Assembly (NCBI GenBank): GCA_943846675.1 | Contig: OX044357.1 | Coordinates: 372,001 to 436,000, forward strand | Direction of reading: 5' to 3' | Source of the DNA: UBA987 sp002292105 | GTDB taxonomy: Bacteria > Bacteroidota > Bacteroidia > NS11-12g > UBA9320 | Length of the DNA: 64,000 nt | In this document: piece after piece, positions 45,601 to 52,915 of the stretch | Numbering within the stretch: position 1 is the stretch's first letter | How the letters are laid out: every line of letters begins with the position of its first letter | Notes under the pieces: generated by a model | What the model saw: the letters and a program-made list of their open reading frames with translations, nothing else | What the model was told of the DNA's origin: nothing | The model's database searches: none | Translations under genes and position numbers: made by a program

Positions 45601-45748
45601 AGTGTTTATTGATAATGAAAACACAGACCAGATTACTGAAATAGTTAAAAGCGTTTATAACCAAATTAAAAACAAGCAATTCTCTGAAGGCTGCATGAAA
45701 CCTGACTGTCACTGGTGCAATTTCGTTTCGGACGTTTACAGAAAATAA
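42653..45748 (+). CDS. UvrD/AddB-like helicase-nuclease with Fe-S cysteines
   Basis: The 1031-residue protein has a superfamily-1 helicase core: Walker A GPGTGKT (residues 30-36), CLTYTEAGTIAMRKR (motif Ia), VDEYQDTSGAQ (motif II), GDDDQSIYRFQGA (III), QNYRST (IV), TAHSSKGLEF (V) and FYVAITRAEE (VI). A C-terminal PD-(D/E)XK nuclease follows (IKGQLDKLEH, VVDYKTGD). Cys777 with the C-terminal CMKPDCHWC (Cys1014, 1019, 1022) forms an AddB/Cas4-type four-cysteine Fe-S motif. It probably processes double-strand ends for recombination. Confidence 0.92.
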   Translation: MEKNDVLDLLNHEQKLAVKHIDGPIMVIAGPGTGKTQILASRVAEILVKTDASAQNILCLTYTEAGTIAMRKRLLKMIGHDAHRVAIHTFHGFCNRVIQDNPEYFNYKELDPISELEKIELLTDLALNLDDDHSLKKMKGNVGFLVKSLSNLFDWMKKENASIDDIVKAVAKQKLAILEDEDFRYKKAFRNFKKGDLKADLVKKTEKKLNDLEAASKLFEVYTDKMLSTNRYDYADMILWVIDLFKNESNVLVNYQEQFQYILVDEYQDTSGAQNSILMHLLSYWDKPNVFVVGDDDQSIYRFQGAEVKNVLDFANEYKTHLRSVLLKQNYRSTQFILEAAKSVIDNNTGRLVQLMEGLGKTLVSANGQKGHKPRVVATNNPYSEAMWIVEDIKHKLKQGHVATDFAIIYANHAHGELVAKLLHQEDIPVYLKKGQNAFESDLLKRLVQILVYINKEVKFPFSGDFELFEILHFPYFGIPSLQLARLSYVINRNRTLHPSWRSFIADISNINVDEYHIDSEIKSKIIAASSTIEDLVSFSAQHSPNMVVRKVIDKLRLSESSFENKTFPFELESAITFINFIELECAKHADVSLAEVLSKLELMEKHHISLSKESIVYDKTGVNLLTAHSSKGLEFRHVYIIHCIEKAWEKRRKQGSPFGVNGLFGSDDQMAKEEELRRLFYVAITRAEETLTMTYFAEDTSEKEQSRTMFLDEALASNSIEEIEAEVPVKTSLQKLTDLFIKPVVHEFDLLDPPFLTAYLDTYKLSVSHLNSYIECPTRFYFQNILRVPAQKNVYMSFGIAIHNALDHIVKVFNTRPEDFNTKTLQDLYTFYLRKEQSVFTEKEYTDFTTLGKSVLSLYLTNKSDSWKTFDKIETEVFIDRIEVDGIPIKGQLDKLEHMGKTVNVVDYKTGDAEKGAKKLTPPKVGASSDDTITKRFGGPYWRQILFYSLLVNNDKTTDFSMISGEMDFIEPDESGTFISKKVFIDNENTDQITEIVKSVYNQIKNKQFSEGCMKPDCHWCNFVSDVYRK

Positions 45749-45782
45749 ATTTTTTCATAAAACTTAATCTAGTCTTGTTGGT

Positions 45783-45790
45783 TACTTTTG
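45783..45790 (+). promoter_or_regulatory. -7 element of the NifU-type gene
   Basis: TACTTTTG matches TAnnTTTG, 19 bases before the ATG. Confidence 0.4.
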
Positions 45791-45809
45791 TACCCACTTT
45801 TTTAAGAAA

Positions 45810-46376
45810 ATGACTTTAGACGAAATCGTAACTGTATATTCAGAAGCAACGCCAAATCCGGAATCAATGAAATTTGTTTCTAACTGGATGATATTACCAA
45901 ATGACAGCATTGACTTCCGATCAAAAGAAAAGGTTAAAAACGCCCCTTTAGCTGAGGCTCTTTTTGACTTTCCATATGTAAAAGGTGTTTTTATCATGAA
46001 CAACTTCGTAAGTATCACAAAATCTGTTGATTACGAGTGGTTTGATGTAATACCAACATTAAAGAAGTACATTCAAGACTATTTACAAGATGGTAAAGAA
46101 GTTGTTACCAAGGTTGAGGTTGAACTTACTGAAGAGGAAGAATCTGAAGTAGTGAAGAAAATCAAGCAATTGCTAAATGATCATGTTAAACCAGCCGTCG
46201 AAATGGATGGTGGAGCTATATCGTTTAAAAGCTTCCAGGATGGCGTTGTTAACGTTGTAATGAAAGGTTCTTGTAGCGGATGTCCAAGCAGCACGATGAC
46301 TTTAAAGGCAGGAATCGAGAACTTGCTTAAAAGAATGGTTCCTGAAGTAGAAGCTGTAGAAGCTGAAGCTGGGTAA
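45810..46376 (+). CDS. NifU-type iron-sulfur scaffold protein
   Basis: The 188-residue protein has an N-terminal Nfu-N domain (about 10-92, TPNPESMKFVSNWMI) and a C-terminal NifU domain (about 112-182, VKPAVEMDGGAISFKSFQDG and SCSGCPSSTMTLKAGIE) with the cluster-binding Cys155-x-x-Cys158. It carries or delivers Fe-S clusters in the cytoplasm. Architecture and length match eukaryotic and bacterial Nfu proteins. It is a single gene downstream of the Fe-S helicase-nuclease gene. Confidence 0.94.
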   Translation: MTLDEIVTVYSEATPNPESMKFVSNWMILPNDSIDFRSKEKVKNAPLAEALFDFPYVKGVFIMNNFVSITKSVDYEWFDVIPTLKKYIQDYLQDGKEVVTKVEVELTEEEESEVVKKIKQLLNDHVKPAVEMDGGAISFKSFQDGVVNVVMKGSCSGCPSSTMTLKAGIENLLKRMVPEVEAVEAEAG

Positions 46377-46382
46377 TCGCAA

Positions 46383-48311
46383 TTATCGCATAATGGTCAG
46401 GGTTCCACTCTGATATCTTCTTTCGTCTGGTAAACAAGGTGTTTTCAAAACTGCGTACCACACATAGGTTCCGCTAGGAACTAAGGCGCCTTTCCATATT
46501 CCGTCCCAACGGTCGTTAAGACGCTCACTAGCGTATACCTGTTCGCCCCATAAATTGTAAATGCAGATTTTGAATGTATCTACCTCACTAAGTCCAAATT
46601 GAACTGAGAAAGTTTCATTCAAACCATCCATATTTGGACTAAAAGCATTCGGAACATAGTAATCCAACGCTTCTGATAAGAATAATACTCGGCATTCGTC
46701 GCTTGCTATGAAGTTGCAAATCTTGTCCGTAACCGTGACGTCATACAAACCAGACTCATTTACCGTAATGGCGCCAACTTCTTCACCCGTATTCCATCGG
46801 ATAGAATAACTACTGGTGTCATTTAGTTGTGTTGTTAATCGAACGTCCTGCTTTTCACAATAGGAGATTTCAGGTGGCCCAATATCAACATCCAAAGATG
46901 TACGGTTCGTAATCGCAATCGTATCTATAAAATGGCATACGCCTAAATCCGCTCTCAACCAATAACGACCAGGTGCTGTAACCCGCATAACGCCATTTTT
47001 AGATCCGTCAAACCAAGTAAAATCATCCGCATTGATATTCGGTTTAATGTCTAAGTCAATTTCACCACAGATTAATGTATCCGAGCCGAGACTGAACACA
47101 GGTACAGGTATTTCGTTGATTTTGACGGTGTCACGTGCTGTGCACCCAGACCGTGTCACTTCCAGCCAGTATTCTCCTGGCTTTTGAACAAGTAGTGAAG
47201 CTGTTGTATCTCCTGTGGACCATTTATATCCGTCAAACACCCTATTGTCTACTTTCAATTCGCGGTTTACTTCGTTTCCGCATATTAGTGTATCCTCCCC
47301 AATCGAAATCTCTTTAATTGCTGGAAGGATATTAATTTCATCTTTAAACGAGCCGCATTGCGTAAAAACCTCAACCCAATATTTACCGTATCCGCTTACT
47401 TTAATCTGTTGCGTTCTTTCACCCGTCGACCATAAAACTTGTCTGGTTGGATGACCAGCATCCAAGGTTTGAACAAAATTTTCAGAACAAAATGCAGTAT
47501 CAGACCCAATACCAGTTTTATGTTTAAAACTCTTACTCCCGATAAACACCCAAGAATCTATATCCTTATCCCCTACATCGGCAATAGCTAGTTTAATGGT
47601 GTACCACTCGCAAGCAACTAAGGTCAAGTTTGCTTTCAATACTAAAGTTTGCGCATTGTGCTGAAGGTATTTGTAGGAGTTTGATCCAGGTTGATCATTC
47701 ATTTTAAAATACTGCGTGTTTTTCTTGTGGTTAACATTATCGATCGTTACCTCGACATTTGTACCTGGTATTTTTGCCACATTTTGTTCTCCTGTAATGC
47801 CAGGACCAGATATAAAGAAACCAAATACATCGTTAAAACCACGGTCAACGTATTTAATATATTCTTCAGAGGAAAAGATGTATTTGAACTCAATCTCCTC
47901 CGTTTGTGGTTTAAAGTCGAACTGTAATACGCCCGCATCGCCAGTTAGCAAACCTGCAATTTTGTCTAACGTCTGATCGCCAGGATAACCCAAATCTTTC
48001 GTATTGTCTAAGGTGTTATTCGGCCCCTTAGACTCAGCCGCAATGCCTGATGAGATGATTATACCCTTATCCAGTCCCAACTCTGCATCATCCCCATTTT
48101 CAAATAAAGCAATGGCTCTATTGTGACCAGTGTAAGATATGTTACGCGTTTGCACACCATCACCGACTAAAACATTACCAACCAATACCTGAGCTGAAAA
48201 GCCTTCTCCAACAATCAATTGACCGTAACTTGGAACCCATCCGACGAAAATAATCAGAAGCACAAATAGACATGGCGCAAGAAAGCGCAGATATGAATGT
48301 CTCGTTTTCAA
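46383..48311 (-). CDS. Choice-of-anchor-L protein with gliding-type C-terminal domain
   Basis: The 642-residue secreted protein has a signal peptide (about 1-31) and a choice-of-anchor-L domain (about 35-260, GIIISSGIAAESKGPNN, FKYIFSSEEYIKYVDRGFND, FGFFISGPGI). Four Ig/PKD-like repeats follow, each with the pattern W-S/T-G-x-x-T and YWLEV. The C-terminus is a gliding-motility-associated CHU_C/T9SS type B domain (VPNAFSPNMDGLNETF to GTLTIMR). It is exported by type IX secretion. These proteins are usually surface adhesins. Confidence 0.9.
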   Translation of the reverse strand: MKTRHSYLRFLAPCLFVLLIIFVGWVPSYGQLIVGEGFSAQVLVGNVLVGDGVQTRNISYTGHNRAIALFENGDDAELGLDKGIIISSGIAAESKGPNNTLDNTKDLGYPGDQTLDKIAGLLTGDAGVLQFDFKPQTEEIEFKYIFSSEEYIKYVDRGFNDVFGFFISGPGITGEQNVAKIPGTNVEVTIDNVNHKKNTQYFKMNDQPGSNSYKYLQHNAQTLVLKANLTLVACEWYTIKLAIADVGDKDIDSWVFIGSKSFKHKTGIGSDTAFCSENFVQTLDAGHPTRQVLWSTGERTQQIKVSGYGKYWVEVFTQCGSFKDEINILPAIKEISIGEDTLICGNEVNRELKVDNRVFDGYKWSTGDTTASLLVQKPGEYWLEVTRSGCTARDTVKINEIPVPVFSLGSDTLICGEIDLDIKPNINADDFTWFDGSKNGVMRVTAPGRYWLRADLGVCHFIDTIAITNRTSLDVDIGPPEISYCEKQDVRLTTQLNDTSSYSIRWNTGEEVGAITVNESGLYDVTVTDKICNFIASDECRVLFLSEALDYYVPNAFSPNMDGLNETFSVQFGLSEVDTFKICIYNLWGEQVYASERLNDRWDGIWKGALVPSGTYVWYAVLKTPCLPDERRYQSGTLTIMR

Positions 48312-48346
48312 CTTATGCTGAATTGGTAGTAGAGTGCATTAACACA

Positions 48347-48354
48347 CAAAGTTA
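48347..48354 (-). promoter_or_regulatory. -7 element of the choice-of-anchor-L gene
   Basis: TAACTTTG on the minus strand matches TAnnTTTG, 36 bases before the ATG. A TTTG lies 14 bases further upstream (48369-48372), closer than the usual -33 spacing. Confidence 0.4.
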
Positions 48355-48462
48355 CATAGTATTAGCGTCAAATAAATGACATGATTTGGCACAATTATGC
48401 CGGTATCGATTTAATATGTTGCTTTTTTTCTTCATCTTGCGACTTGAAAGTTCGATATATAC

Positions 48463-49128
48463 ATGAAAAAGATTTTAGCATTATTAGTCTTTGGCTGCGT
48501 TGCAAGCCTTGGTTATGGCCAAATTACTTGGGATCAAGCGATAGCTGATACAGCTCGTGGTTTTGAATCCAACCCAGACATAGAAACACACAACGTTGTA
48601 ACCTTTGCAAATGCTGGTACATACCGATGGGTAAGATCCTACAAAGAAAACTGTAAGATAAAAACAGCCATTTGTGACAAAAACTCATGTTACCTTGAAA
48701 CCACTGATTCTGCCGACTTTACGGTTACAGCAAACGAATCATTTGATATGATTTGTCATTTCTACCCGTATGATTCATGTTGCCCTGAAGGTGCAATGGT
48801 AAGTCTATATGTGTATAAGGTCGATGAGCCATCTGTTAACAGCACGGCAACCTATTATCTGGATTTATGGTGTCAAAACTTAAGTGCGACCTATACAACT
48901 AATGCTCAGTTCATTTTAGCACCAAATCCGGTAACGGACCAGGTGCACCTGATGAATATACCTGCTAGTATTGAATCTATAAAGGTTTTAAATATTCTTG
49001 GTGAGACAGTTACCACGAGTGGCATTAACGCAAGTTCTATTAACGTAACTTCATTGAAATCAGGAATGTATTGGGTGGCAATTAAAAGCGATGGTGTTAC
49101 GTACACACAACGTTTTATTAAACAATAG
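48463..49128 (+). CDS. Small T9SS type A sorted protein
   Basis: The 221-residue protein has a signal peptide (MKKILALLVFGCVASLGYGQ), a short Cys-rich middle (Cys at six or more positions, for example CKIKTAICDKNSCYLETTD and CHFYPYDSCCPEG) and a T9SS type A sorting domain (about 148-221, FILAPNPVTDQVHLMN to YTQRFIKQ). The middle part was not recognised; disulphide bonds are likely. A strong terminator follows directly. Confidence 0.85.
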   Translation: MKKILALLVFGCVASLGYGQITWDQAIADTARGFESNPDIETHNVVTFANAGTYRWVRSYKENCKIKTAICDKNSCYLETTDSADFTVTANESFDMICHFYPYDSCCPEGAMVSLYVYKVDEPSVNSTATYYLDLWCQNLSATYTTNAQFILAPNPVTDQVHLMNIPASIESIKVLNILGETVTTSGINASSINVTSLKSGMYWVAIKSDGVTYTQRFIKQ

Positions 49129-49148
49129 AAATTACAAATACTTAATAG

Positions 49149-49179
49149 AAAGGCCTTACAGTTGTAAGGCCTTTTTTTT
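49149..49179 (+). terminator. Terminator of the small T9SS gene
   Basis: An 11-bp stem (AAAGGCCTTAC with its complement) and a 4-base loop are followed by a run of T, 20 bases after the stop. Confidence 0.92.
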
Positions 49180-49180
49180 G

Positions 49181-50668
49181 TTAAAACTTCGTGGTTAGTG
49201 TAATTACCAGACTGTTGCGTTTGGCACTGTTAGTAGCTGTAGGAACTATTCCAGCGTCCAGTGTATATGGTTGAATGGTTTCTTTGCCCAATTGCTGAAC
49301 GACGGCCATATCAAGCGACCATCTTTTGTCTTTTAGTCCAATTCCTCCGGTAATATAGTTTCGGGTTAAGTTGTTGTCAGATGCTGAAGCTAAAGGACTA
49401 CTATATCGCGCTACTCCACCGCGCAATCGCACCATGTTTCTAACGTATTCTCCGCCAAGTCTGATATTCACTGCTCTGCCATACTTGCTACTGATTCTAT
49501 CGTTTGCTATCTCAAAAGCGCTATTGGTAGGACGCAGACGCATCGTAGAATAATCTACAATTTCGATGTCGGATGATATAAATCCGTTTTTCCCAAACAG
49601 GTAAACACCGCTCAGAGTTGTTTTTAACGGGCTTAGTATTTTATACTCATAGTAACCCTCCATGGTTTGGAAGTTTCCATATGTGCCATCGTCATAATCG
49701 ACTACCATTTCGTCATTGTACTCATCTCGTAAATCAAATAACGTTGGTGTTTTAAGTGCCGCACCAACTCTCACATTTGAGGTAGGTTTGAATATGACGC
49801 CAACATTCGCACTAACACCGACGCCCTTGGTCAACACGTTTTGCGTCAACGACCATACCGACCAATTGTTTTGATTTGAACTTTCATCGGTCTCAATAAA
49901 CCTGTTTTGTTCCTTATACCTCACTGTCGTAATGTTCAGTCCTCCACCAATGTAGAATTTGTTTTCGTAGTTAGACGCTAGATGAATACCAATTTCATGT
50001 TTTCCACCATTGGTGGTGATTACATTTTTTTGATTTAATCGACGGTTAAGTGGGTCTATGGCCGCACCAAAAGTTCTCAACCCGACACTATCAATTAAAT
50101 AGGCATCCCATGCCATGGTTTCAATATCAAAATATCCCGTTTGCAATTCCTCACTGCTGGCTGAAATCTCATTTACAGTTAAACCATTTGCACGCTCAGT
50201 AAAATAGTCCAACATCGAGTTGTCTTCATTTGTGCCAGAATAATTGCGTACACCGTTAAAGTTATTGGTTCGATTTACGGATATTGAGAAGTTGGTATTC
50301 ACCCAACCTTTGGTAGCCGGTTTTCTTTTTTCATATTTCCCATTATAAAATACCATCCCAACACTTGGCAAAGCCAAGTTAAAGTCAAAGTCTTTTTTAG
50401 TATTGTTCTGGAACTCGATGTTGCTCTTTGAATTGATCATAGAGCCTCCAAAAGTGAAGGAATGGGATCTAAATACGGCCAATCCTGCTGGATTAATAAC
50501 CGCACTCGAAAGGTCTGCACCTAAGGCCCCGTATGCTCCGCCAACGGCCATTGATTTTGCGCTTGACCCTATTTCGTCTTGCGAATAACGTAAGGCATCT
50601 ATATCGCCTTGGGCAAATCCCAACTGACATACCAGTAGCATTAAAAGTGAATTTATCAGCTTTTTCAT
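49181..50668 (-). CDS. OmpP1/FadL-like outer-membrane protein
   Basis: The 495-residue protein has a signal peptide (about 1-19) and the start ALRYSQDEIGSSAKSMAVGG, AYGALGADLSSAVINPAGLA, which is the FadL-family N-terminus (S-x-x-N-P-A). It ends SLVITLTTKF, an outer-membrane C-terminal strand. FadL homologues form barrels that take up hydrophobic compounds. PorV-type T9SS proteins share this fold, and this gene cannot be separated from them by eye. It lies directly downstream of the repeat lipoprotein gene on the same strand. Confidence 0.85.
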   Translation of the reverse strand: MKKLINSLLMLLVCQLGFAQGDIDALRYSQDEIGSSAKSMAVGGAYGALGADLSSAVINPAGLAVFRSHSFTFGGSMINSKSNIEFQNNTKKDFDFNLALPSVGMVFYNGKYEKRKPATKGWVNTNFSISVNRTNNFNGVRNYSGTNEDNSMLDYFTERANGLTVNEISASSEELQTGYFDIETMAWDAYLIDSVGLRTFGAAIDPLNRRLNQKNVITTNGGKHEIGIHLASNYENKFYIGGGLNITTVRYKEQNRFIETDESSNQNNWSVWSLTQNVLTKGVGVSANVGVIFKPTSNVRVGAALKTPTLFDLRDEYNDEMVVDYDDGTYGNFQTMEGYYEYKILSPLKTTLSGVYLFGKNGFISSDIEIVDYSTMRLRPTNSAFEIANDRISSKYGRAVNIRLGGEYVRNMVRLRGGVARYSSPLASASDNNLTRNYITGGIGLKDKRWSLDMAVVQQLGKETIQPYTLDAGIVPTATNSAKRNSLVITLTTKF

Positions 50669-50693
50669 AATGTTTTCTTTAGTTGTGATTGTA

Positions 50694-52820
50694 TTACCGG
50701 CCTCTACCTCCTGAACGCTTATTGGGACTGGATGACCGACTGGGTGAAGAACTTCTTGAAGGAGATGTAGAACGACTCGGACTCGAAGATCTTGTTCTTG
50801 TCGGTGCTGAGGCTCTACTGCTTCTTGAAGGGCTTACCTGTCTACTCGGTGTCGTGCTTCTTGAAGGTGACGTCGTTCGACTCGGACTCGATGAACGTGT
50901 TCTTGTCGGTGCGGAAGTTCTATTACTCCTCGAAGGACTTACTTGTCTTCTTGGTGTTGTGCTTCTCGAAGGTGACGTTGTTCTAGTCGGACTAGACGAG
51001 CGTGTTCTCGTTGGAGTCGTTGTTCTATTGCTTCGAGATGGACTTACCTGTCTTCTTGGGGTCGTACTTCTTGAAGGTGACGTCGTTCGACTCGGACTAG
51101 ACGAGCGTGTTCTCGTTGGAGTCGTTGTTCTATTGCTTCGAGATGGACTTACCTGTCTTCTTGGGGTCGTACTTCTTGAAGGTGACGTCGTTCGACTCGG
51201 ACTAGACGAGCGTGTTCTCGTTGGAGTCGTTGTTCTATTGCTTCGAGATGGACTTACCTGTCTTCTTGGGGTCGTACTTCTTGAAGGTGACGTCGTTCGA
51301 CTCGGACTTGACGATCGTGTTCTTGTCGGTGCTGTAGTTCTATTACTTCTTGAAGGACTTACTTGTCTACTCGGTGTCGTGCTTCTTGTTGGAGAAGTAG
51401 TTGACCGAGAAGGAGAACTATTCGTTCGACTTGGTGTAACCGTAGAACCGCTTCTTACTTTTCGAGTTGTCGTACTTCTTGGTTGAGTCGTGCTATTTGA
51501 CCTTGAAGGCGATGTACTTTGAGTAGGTGTTGAGCTTCTTGTGCTTGAACGCGTTGTTCGACTTGGCGAAGTTGTATTTGATCTACTCGGTTGTGTAACC
51601 TGTTGTTCTTTCTGACGCGTATTTGATCTACCAGACTGTCTTACTGTTGTACCAGAAGTTGGCCCCTGACTTGGTGTTGTGCCAGCCGTACCACTTCTTG
51701 GTGCTTTACGCCCTCCTGAGCTTGTATTTGTAACGCCACCCGAACCCTGCGTAGGTGTTCTTCCTGAAACAACTTCTCCAGGTTTTCTCACTGTACCTCC
51801 TCCTGTTGGTATTTCCATTTTTCCGGAGCTACGCGGCTTAACTTGAGTTTGTCTACCACGTGTAGTTGTGTTGGTGCGTACAGTTTCTCGTGGTCGATTT
51901 ATCTTTCCGGTATTTCTACCTATACCATTGCCTCCTGTGTTATTACCACCTGAAACAACTCTTCTATTCCAATTCCTGTTCCAGTTCCTGTTTCGAAATC
52001 CTCTGTTGTACCCATAGTAATTATAGTTAACGCCGTTCCAACCATTATTCCAACCATACCCATAGTTGTTCCAACCGTTATTCCAGCCATTATTCCAGCC
52101 ATATCCGTAACTGTTCCATCCATATCCATATGACCCCCAGCCATTATTCCATCCATAGGCTGGAGTTGGATAACAAGTCCAACCACCGTTCCAACCGTTA
52201 TTCCATCCTCTGTTGTACCCACCGTACCAACCAAATCTTGATGAATACCCTACGTACACATTAGACCTGTTCCAGCGGTTCCATCTATTCCATCGATTAA
52301 ACCTATATGGTCTTTGGTAGTTAATGAACCCATTATCGAAGTATGGGTCATAATTATTCCATCTGTTACTTCTATATCGCGTATATCTTCTATTATCTGC
52401 CCACCGACCGTCATCATATCCATCATCGTAACCGTCCTCATATCCATCATAAAAATCATCGTCGTTTCCGTTCAGACGATTAAAGTGATCTTCATACGAC
52501 AACCCTTCAGTGGCATATCCTTGATCATCGTTAAAAACCGATTCAGTTTCTTCACTATATTGATCATTGCTGTACACCTCCTCCTGTTCTGCATAGGTGT
52601 CTGTTTTTTTATATTCTACATCCACTTTTTTGGACTGACTTTGGTAAGATTCGACGTCCGAATTATCGGAAATCATTTCGTTTTGGTCGTTTACCTTTTC
52701 ATCTCCAGGTGTATAATAAATATCATCATCGGCTGTCATTTGGCCAGTGTTTGTATCTTGTAACGAGGCACAAGAACTAAATGTCAAGCCAACTACTAAG
52801 GTGTAAAAAAAGGTTTTCAT
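50694..52820 (-). CDS. Lipoprotein with Trp/Asn/Gly-rich and Arg/Ser-rich repeat domains
   Basis: The 708-residue protein has a lipoprotein signal (SSCASL, Cys17) and an acidic first part (about 20-140, DDDFYDGYEDGYDDGYDDGR). A middle segment (about 150-300) is rich in Trp, Asn, Gly and Tyr (GYGWNNGWNNGWNNYGYGWN). A Ser/Thr/Arg/Pro-rich tail follows (about 310-708). The last third contains six copies of a 35-residue unit of the type SPSRSNRTTTPTRTRSSSPS. The tail resembles eukaryotic SR domains in composition. No family was recognised. It is likely a surface or periplasmic, low-complexity, highly basic protein. Confidence 0.75.
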   Translation of the reverse strand: MKTFFYTLVVGLTFSSCASLQDTNTGQMTADDDIYYTPGDEKVNDQNEMISDNSDVESYQSQSKKVDVEYKKTDTYAEQEEVYSNDQYSEETESVFNDDQGYATEGLSYEDHFNRLNGNDDDFYDGYEDGYDDGYDDGRWADNRRYTRYRSNRWNNYDPYFDNGFINYQRPYRFNRWNRWNRWNRSNVYVGYSSRFGWYGGYNRGWNNGWNGGWTCYPTPAYGWNNGWGSYGYGWNSYGYGWNNGWNNGWNNYGYGWNNGWNGVNYNYYGYNRGFRNRNWNRNWNRRVVSGGNNTGGNGIGRNTGKINRPRETVRTNTTTRGRQTQVKPRSSGKMEIPTGGGTVRKPGEVVSGRTPTQGSGGVTNTSSGGRKAPRSGTAGTTPSQGPTSGTTVRQSGRSNTRQKEQQVTQPSRSNTTSPSRTTRSSTRSSTPTQSTSPSRSNSTTQPRSTTTRKVRSGSTVTPSRTNSSPSRSTTSPTRSTTPSRQVSPSRSNRTTAPTRTRSSSPSRTTSPSRSTTPRRQVSPSRSNRTTTPTRTRSSSPSRTTSPSRSTTPRRQVSPSRSNRTTTPTRTRSSSPSRTTSPSRSTTPRRQVSPSRSNRTTTPTRTRSSSPTRTTSPSRSTTPRRQVSPSRSNRTSAPTRTRSSSPSRTTSPSRSTTPSRQVSPSRSSRASAPTRTRSSSPSRSTSPSRSSSPSRSSSPNKRSGGRGR
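50766..51400. repeat. 105-bp tandem coding repeats (about six copies)
   Basis: Landmarks such as GACGTCGTTCGACTCGGACT recur every 105 bases (for example 51081, 51186 and 51291). The three central copies are nearly identical at DNA level, and the outer copies diverge. The period is 35 codons, so the reading frame is kept when the copy number changes. Confidence 0.9.
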
Positions 52821-52862
52821 AGGCGTATTTAATTAATCAATTCATTTGAATGGGATAAGTTC

Positions 52863-52870
52863 TAACTTTG
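52863..52870 (+). promoter_or_regulatory. -7 element of the proS promoter
   Basis: TAACTTTG matches TAnnTTTG, 46 bases before the proS ATG. Confidence 0.45.
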
Positions 52871-52915
52871 CCCCTTCAACCTAATAAGGCAAAGAGCATT
52901 CCAAAGTAAAACACA

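Noticed and set aside
50766..51400. Regular 105-bp repeats considered as a CRISPR-like array
   Set aside because: The repeats are contiguous without unique spacers, are a multiple of three and encode a 35-residue protein repeat.
50689..51486. 265-codon open frame on the plus strand, Leu/Val/Gly/Glu-rich with internal repeats
   Set aside because: It is the antisense of the Arg/Ser-rich repeat array. The regular codon pattern of the sense gene keeps the opposite frame open, and it has no start context of its own.
51920..52234. 104-codon Gly/Met/Thr-rich frame on the minus strand
   Set aside because: It is a shifted frame within the Trp/Asn/Gly-rich part of the repeat lipoprotein gene, open because of low-complexity sequence.
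52314..52763. 149-codon Ile/Val-rich frame on the plus strand
   Set aside because: It is antisense to the acidic head of the repeat lipoprotein; the Asp codons read as Ile/Val in reverse. No evidence for a separate gene.
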